DNA of 9,302 bases from an uncultured Opitutaceae bacterium (lineage in GTDB: Bacteria; Verrucomicrobiota; Verrucomicrobiae; Opitutales; Opitutaceae), in contig CAMLSH010000113.1 of assembly GCA_946482625.1 (NCBI GenBank), positions 1 to 9,302 of the forward strand, in the 5' to 3' direction. Below, one piece after another: positions 5,661-9,302 of this stretch. The number at the start of each line of letters is the position of its first letter. Position 1 is the first letter of the stretch. The position numbers and the translations under genes are program-made. The notes under the pieces are model-generated. The model saw nothing but the letters and a program-made list of their open reading frames with translations. It was not told where the DNA came from and made no database searches.

Positions 5661-7162
5661 GACGGGTGCGGTTTATCGGTCTCGAGTTCCTCGATGCTGA
5701 CGAAGGTGAAGCAGGCGATGACGCCGAGCCCGGTGGCGCCGAGCAGGAGCAGGCCGATGAACCAGAGCGTGCCGTGAGCGACGAGCGAGATTCCTCCGCA
5801 CGCGGTGATTAGGAGCGCGCCGACGGCGATGTTGCGAGCGAGCGACGTGCGACGGCGTTTGCGGTTGAATAAATCCTGCCGAGGGGACGGGGCCACGCGG
5901 GTGACGGAGAGCCAGGAGCAGCCGGAGGCGGTGACGGCGCCGGTGATGAATGCGAGCAGCGCGAGCCACGGACGGCCGGTGCCTGCGATGATGAGGCAGG
6001 CGATGAGCGAGGCGGCGAGTGGCAGCGCCATGCCGGCGGCCATCTTGGCAAGGCGCAGACGGGTTTCTGGCGAAGGGCTGGCGCGGATGAGATCGAGGCA
6101 GTCCTCACCGGCGACGGCGACATCGCTCAGCAATGTCGAGAACTGCACCGCGAGTACGACCGCGATGGGCGCGAGCACGGTGATGCCGCCAAATTGCCTG
6201 AAGCCGATAAAGGCGGGCAGGATGTACATGAACGACGGGAGAATTTGCGAAAGCAGCAGTGGATCGCGGGTGATCAAGCGCAGGTCTTTGAGGAAGGTGG
6301 CGCGTGCGAGGCCGCCACGGAGGCGGTAGGTTTTTCCATCGGCGCGCGGTATCCGGGATGGGCGCACACCCGATTCCTGAAGTCCGGTGAGAAAGGTGCG
6401 CGCGAGCTGGCGGGACGTGAGGAAGGCGGCGAGCGCGGTGATGGCGACGAGCAGAAGCAATTCTGTGAATTCACCGCGTCCGGCGCGGGCGAGGTGGCTG
6501 AACCCGAGCCAGTCGGCAGTGGTGCGCAGCGTGTTCCAGAAGGCTGCTTTGTCGGCGGGCGGGAGGTGGTTTTGGATCTGAAACGAAAGGTAAATGGCAG
6601 CGCCCAGCACGGCGGCGAGAACCTGCACCCAGATGCGCGCGCGGCGGGCGCCGAGCAGGCGGACCAAGGCGAGCGTGAACCAGACGCCGGTGCAGGCGGC
6701 GACGATCGAAAGAAGAATCCAGACGGCGTATCCGAAAAGATAAGTGAGGGAGAAACCGATGATGATGCCGTCGAGCAGCGGCATGAGCAGCAAGCCCGCG
6801 CCGACAAAGGCGCCGACGGACATGACCGTGATGCGGGCGAGGAGGACGGCGCGGGTCGTGATCGGTGAAGAGAGCAGCAAGTCGAAATCGGCGCGCTCGA
6901 AGAAGAGGCCGATGGCCTGGTTCATGGCGGCGCCCAGCATGAGGAATCCGAAGAACGCCCAGAGGCCGGCTTCAACGGCGAGCGGCGGTGTTTTATTGAG
7001 TTGGGAGAAGAGGAAGATGCTGACGGCGTGAAGCACGAGCAGCACGAGGACGAGCAGGGTGGCACCGGTGGCGATCTTGAGTTTGCCCGAACGGATCTCC
7101 CGCCAGAGAAGGCGCAGATCGTTGCGCAGGATGAGACGGGTTTGCTTGAGCAGCGCGCTCAT
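5630..7162 (-). CDS. ABC transporter permease, ABC-2-like, 510 residues
   Basis: A large polytopic inner-membrane protein that should form the membrane part of the transporter encoded with the ATPase just upstream. A basic cytoplasmic N-terminus (about 1-30) leads to hydrophobic segments near 31-53, 65-86, 111-136, 140-170, 178-195, 233-250, 304-321, 327-348, 374-393, 397-418 and 443-490. The loop FFERADFDLLLSSPITTRAV (87-106) is typical of ABC-2-type permeases that carry out export or membrane-linked functions. At 510 residues it is about twice the size of O-antigen/teichoic acid permeases (Wzm/TagG), so polysaccharide export is not the default reading despite the following glycosyltransferase gene. 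Its ATG overlaps the ATPase stop as ATGA, a strong sign of co-translation. It may relate to the EcsB/YhaP-like permease groups. The substrate is unknown. Confidence 0.88.
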   Translation of the reverse strand: MSALLKQTRLILRNDLRLLWREIRSGKLKIATGATLLVLVLLVLHAVSIFLFSQLNKTPPLAVEAGLWAFFGFLMLGAAMNQAIGLFFERADFDLLLSSPITTRAVLLARITVMSVGAFVGAGLLLMPLLDGIIIGFSLTYLFGYAVWILLSIVAACTGVWFTLALVRLLGARRARIWVQVLAAVLGAAIYLSFQIQNHLPPADKAAFWNTLRTTADWLGFSHLARAGRGEFTELLLLVAITALAAFLTSRQLARTFLTGLQESGVRPSRIPRADGKTYRLRGGLARATFLKDLRLITRDPLLLSQILPSFMYILPAFIGFRQFGGITVLAPIAVVLAVQFSTLLSDVAVAGEDCLDLIRASPSPETRLRLAKMAAGMALPLAASLIACLIIAGTGRPWLALLAFITGAVTASGCSWLSVTRVAPSPRQDLFNRKRRRTSLARNIAVGALLITACGGISLVAHGTLWFIGLLLLGATGLGVIACFTFVSIEELETDKPHPSWQYPNASTS

Positions 7163-7965
7163 GGCGTAGGCAGCGCGGGCGGAACGGCGGGTGCGGCCGG
7201 GTCGCGGCTTTCGGGACCGGTGACGCGGAGGAAGACATCTTCGAGGGTGCCACCGGTTTCGCCGGCGTGCTGGCGGAGTTCCTCAAGAGTTCCTTCGGCG
7301 GCGAGGCGGCCTGTATGCAAAATGCCGATGCGCTCGGCGAGGCGTTCGGCGACGTCGAGGATGTGGGTGGTGAGGATGACAGTGTTTCCGCGGCGGACGA
7401 AATCGAGGAGGATGTCTTTCACGAGACGGGCGGCGCTGGCGTCGAGACCGGTGAGCGGTTCATCGAGCAGCATGACGGAGGGCTGGTGGATGAGCGCGCC
7501 GCAGAGCGCCATCTTCTGTTTCATGCCGCGGGAAAAACTCTCGATGGGGTCGTCGCGTTTTTCCCAGAGGCCGAGGGTCTGAAGCAGTTCTTCGGCGCGG
7601 GGCTGGCTGGCGGTCGTGGGGAGATCCCAGAGCGCGGCGACGAACTCGAGGTATTCGAGCGGGCGGAGTTTGCCGTAGAGGACGGGGTCGTCGGGGACGT
7701 AAGCGAGCGGCCGTTTGGCGGCGGAGGGGTTTTCGCGCAGCGGAATCCCTTCAATGAATACCTCACCAGCGTCAGGTCGCAGAAGGCCGGCGATCATGCG
7801 GATGGAGGTGGTTTTGCCGGCGCCGTTGGGACCGAGGAACGCGTAGAGCAGGCCGCGCGGCACGCGGAGATCAAGGCCATCGACGGCCTTGGTGTCGCCG
7901 AAACGTTTGCGGAGGCCGCGCGTTTCGCACGCGAAGACGGCGGGCTCGGCGGGGGCGGAGTTCAT
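7159..7965 (-). CDS. ABC transporter ATP-binding protein
   Basis: The ATPase subunit powers the permease encoded directly downstream. From the ATG at 7965 it has 268 residues with all main motifs in order: Walker A GPNGAGKTT (45-53), signature SFSRGMKQK (143-151, a GM variant of LSGGQ), Walker B VMLLDEP (164-170), D-loop GLDA (173-176), and switch histidine in TTH (199-201). The Q-loop position, usually YLPQ, reads YVPDD (89-93), so the glutamine is absent; I recall a similar departure in EcsA-type ATPases. The C-terminus (about 239-268) has a short regulatory-type tail (TLEDVFLRV) and a Pro/Ala-rich end. An in-frame ATG at 8016 would add 17 residues (MRTTALRAPRVPAFLAR); I prefer 7965 because the ABC domain then begins at the usual distance, but neither start has a Shine-Dalgarno sequence. 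Confidence 0.92.
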   Translation of the reverse strand: MNSAPAEPAVFACETRGLRKRFGDTKAVDGLDLRVPRGLLYAFLGPNGAGKTTSIRMIAGLLRPDAGEVFIEGIPLRENPSAAKRPLAYVPDDPVLYGKLRPLEYLEFVAALWDLPTTASQPRAEELLQTLGLWEKRDDPIESFSRGMKQKMALCGALIHQPSVMLLDEPLTGLDASAARLVKDILLDFVRRGNTVILTTHILDVAERLAERIGILHTGRLAAEGTLEELRQHAGETGGTLEDVFLRVTGPESRDPAAPAVPPALPTP

Positions 7966-8090
7966 CCGAGCGAGAAAGGCGGGAACGCGAGGGGCGCGCA
8001 ACGCTGTTGTGCGCATGGAGGCGTCGATACAAACGCGTGACGCCGTGAAGCAGGATTGGCGATGGAGATCGCGATCGCGGCTGCGCCCGA

Positions 8091-8732
8091 TCAGAGCAGT
8101 TCCGCAAGCGAATCGAGCGTGACCTCGGCGAGCGAGTTTACGCGGAGGCTGGCGTGTGGGAAGGTGTGGTGGTGGGTCGAGGGATTGGGCGCGACGACAC
8201 AGAAGAGTCCGGCGCGGCGGGCGGCTTCGCTGCCGGGAGGCGAGTCTTCAAAGGCGACGGCTTCACGAGCGGTGGCGCCGAGTGCGGAGAGCGCGGCGAG
8301 ATAGACCTCGGGTTCGGGTTTGCCGCGGGAGACGTCGTCGCGGCAGCGGATGGCGTCGAAGTAGTCGAAGAGCCCGATGCGCTGGAGGTGATGATCCACC
8401 CAGGAGTGCGGCGAGTTGGAGGCGATGCCGAGGCGCAGGCCGCGGGTTTTCGCGCTGGCGATGAGATCGAGCACGCCGGGAAGGATCGGTTGCGTATGGA
8501 GAAGTTCGCGACGGAGAACGCGGTGCTCGTTTTCCAGCGCGACGCGGTCGGCGGACGGACCGAAGGCGACCCAGGGATCGTAGTCCATGTCGGCGTGGCC
8601 GACGATGCTGAGCGCGTGATCGCGTTCGCAGGCGACGCCGGCGCGCTCGTGGACGCGAACCCAGGCTTCGACGATGGGTGTCTCGGTATCTACGATGAGA
8701 CCGTCGAAATCGAAAACGAGGGCGCGGATCAT
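8091..8732 (-). CDS. HAD-IA family hydrolase (phosphatase or phosphomutase-like)
   Basis: A 213-residue cytoplasmic HAD-superfamily enzyme with the four catalytic motifs in place: motif I DFDGLIVDTE (8-17; nucleophile Asp8, acid/base Asp10), motif II IASNS (103-107; Ser105), motif III Lys138 in GKPEPEVYL, and motif IV FEDSPPG (161-167; Glu162/Asp163). An all-helical cap of about 70 residues lies between motifs I and II, typical of subfamily IA (beta-phosphoglucomutase, phosphoglycolate phosphatase and similar). The exact phosphorylated substrate cannot be assigned. The start at 8732 is chosen because motif I then lies at the extreme N-terminus as usual and the ATG overlaps the stop of the upstream PNPOx-family gene as ATGA. 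Starting at 8993 would add 87 Arg-rich residues and is rejected. The C-terminus (182-198) holds a His-rich stretch, STHHHTFPH. Confidence 0.92.
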   Translation of the reverse strand: MIRALVFDFDGLIVDTETPIVEAWVRVHERAGVACERDHALSIVGHADMDYDPWVAFGPSADRVALENEHRVLRRELLHTQPILPGVLDLIASAKTRGLRLGIASNSPHSWVDHHLQRIGLFDYFDAIRCRDDVSRGKPEPEVYLAALSALGATAREAVAFEDSPPGSEAARRAGLFCVVAPNPSTHHHTFPHASLRVNSLAEVTLDSLAELL

Positions 8733-9298
8733 CGAGTGTCTTGCGCGTGAGGAGCGGCGGCGAGCGCGGTGGGCAGGCCGTCGATGCTGTTGGCGTTTTT
8801 TTCGGCGCGATAGGCAGCGAGTCCCTCGGGACCTTTTTTCTCCGCCCAATCGACGAGGGTCGGGCGTGGGCCGACGGACTCGAAAAACGGGACGCCGAAA
8901 CCGCAGGAAGTCTGGACGGATTCGATGTCGACGATCACGAGCTGGCGTTCGCCGGCGAGGTGCGGGCCGAAGAGTGGACGGAGTTGTTTCCAATCGTCTT
9001 CGTGCGGCTGGACGCTACGGCCGCGGCCATAGAGGCGGAGGATGAGCGGGTCGCCCTCGAAGGCGCAGAACATGAGGGTGGCGCGGCCGTTTTGCGCGAG
9101 GTGGGCGGCGGTCTCGGCGCCGCTGCCGGTGAGATCGAGATAGCCGGCGCGCGTGGGCGACAGAACGCGGAAGGAGTCGTAGCCTTTGGGGGAAACGTTG
9201 ACCCGGCCGGAGTCGGGCGCGGTGGCGATGAAGTAGATTTTCTGACGCGCGATGAACTCGCGATGCGCAGGCGTGAGTTGCTCGAAGAATTTGCCCAT
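8729..9298 (-). CDS. Pyridoxamine 5'-phosphate oxidase family (split-barrel flavoprotein-like) protein
   Basis: A 189-residue protein of the PNPOx-like split beta-barrel family, whose members bind FMN or a related flavin and often have unknown substrates. The N-terminus FEQLTPAHREFIARQKIYFI (5-24) leads into the barrel strands ATAPDSGRVNVSPKGYDSFR (25-44) and YLDLTGSGAETAAHLAQNGR (53-72). ATLMFCAFEGDPLILRLYGR (73-92) follows, then the subgroup motif QTSCGFGVPFFE (129-140). The C-terminal dimer/substrate domain of true PdxH is absent, so vitamin B6 synthesis should not be assumed. The ATG at 9298 gives the expected N-terminus; only 4 bases precede it, so upstream signals are out of view. The stop overlaps the ATG of the HAD gene by 4 bases, indicating an operon. 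Confidence 0.88.
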   Translation of the reverse strand: MGKFFEQLTPAHREFIARQKIYFIATAPDSGRVNVSPKGYDSFRVLSPTRAGYLDLTGSGAETAAHLAQNGRATLMFCAFEGDPLILRLYGRGRSVQPHEDDWKQLRPLFGPHLAGERQLVIVDIESVQTSCGFGVPFFESVGPRPTLVDWAEKKGPEGLAAYRAEKNANSIDGLPTALAAAPHAQDTR

Positions 9299-9302
9299 GA
9301 CG

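Noticed and set aside
8070..8079. CGCGATCGCG palindrome containing the GCGATCGC octamer
   Set aside because: The octamer is notable in cyanobacteria as HIP1, but here it is an isolated occurrence (another lies inside murJ) in GC-rich DNA, so no significance can be claimed.
8733..8993. 87-residue N-terminal extension of the HAD hydrolase
   Set aside because: Arg-rich and lies entirely over the PNPOx-family gene in another frame; the HAD nucleophile motif should be at the N-terminus, and the ATG at 8732 gives an ATGA overlap.

Overview
This window looks like ordinary chromosome from a high-GC Gram-negative bacterium. My best guess is the Verrucomicrobiota, in or near Opitutaceae. That rests on the GC-rich coding style, an energy-transducing TonB-like protein (which implies an outer membrane), the MurJ sequence style, and a GTAG-headed palindromic repeat pair of a kind I associate with that group. 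The lineage is inference. No rRNA, tRNA, phage, insertion sequence or CRISPR array is visible.

Layout. A 5'-truncated view of a phosphate acetyltransferase gene (minus strand, 1-291) diverges from a plus-strand block across a 150-base G-rich gap. The plus-strand block holds murJ (lipid II flippase, 442-2073) and, 3 bases later, an SBF-like bile acid:sodium symporter family transporter (2077-3057). After an 88-base gap comes an orphan TonB-like energy transducer (3146-3985), then after 97 bases an NfsB-like nitroreductase (4083-4736). The convergent gap 4737-4895 carries two inverted, compensatorily varying hairpins that look like a REP/BIME pair. From 4896 to the right edge everything reads on the minus strand. 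In transcription order this is a split-barrel PNPOx-family flavoprotein (9298-8729), a HAD-IA phosphatase-like protein (8732-8091), an ABC ATPase (7965-7159), its ABC-2-like permease (7162-5630) and a WecG/TagA/CpsF glycosyltransferase (5660-4896).

How the genes fit together. Several junctions suggest translational coupling: ATGA overlaps at PNPOx/HAD and at ATPase/permease, a 31-base overlap at permease/glycosyltransferase, and a 3-base gap at murJ/transporter. Envelope biology is the common theme (lipid II flipping, TonB energy transduction, a putative exporter, a surface-glycan glycosyltransferase), set beside general metabolism (Pta, nitroreductase, HAD, PNPOx). No gene cluster here amounts to a clearly new system. 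The observation most worth following is the REP-like pair at 4770-4875.

Throughout the window the plus strand is richer in G than C whichever strand is coding. Plus-strand genes favour G-ending codons and minus-strand genes favour C-ending codons. This is consistent with the plus strand being the replication leading strand, and it also explains the many long spurious reading frames antisense to real genes.
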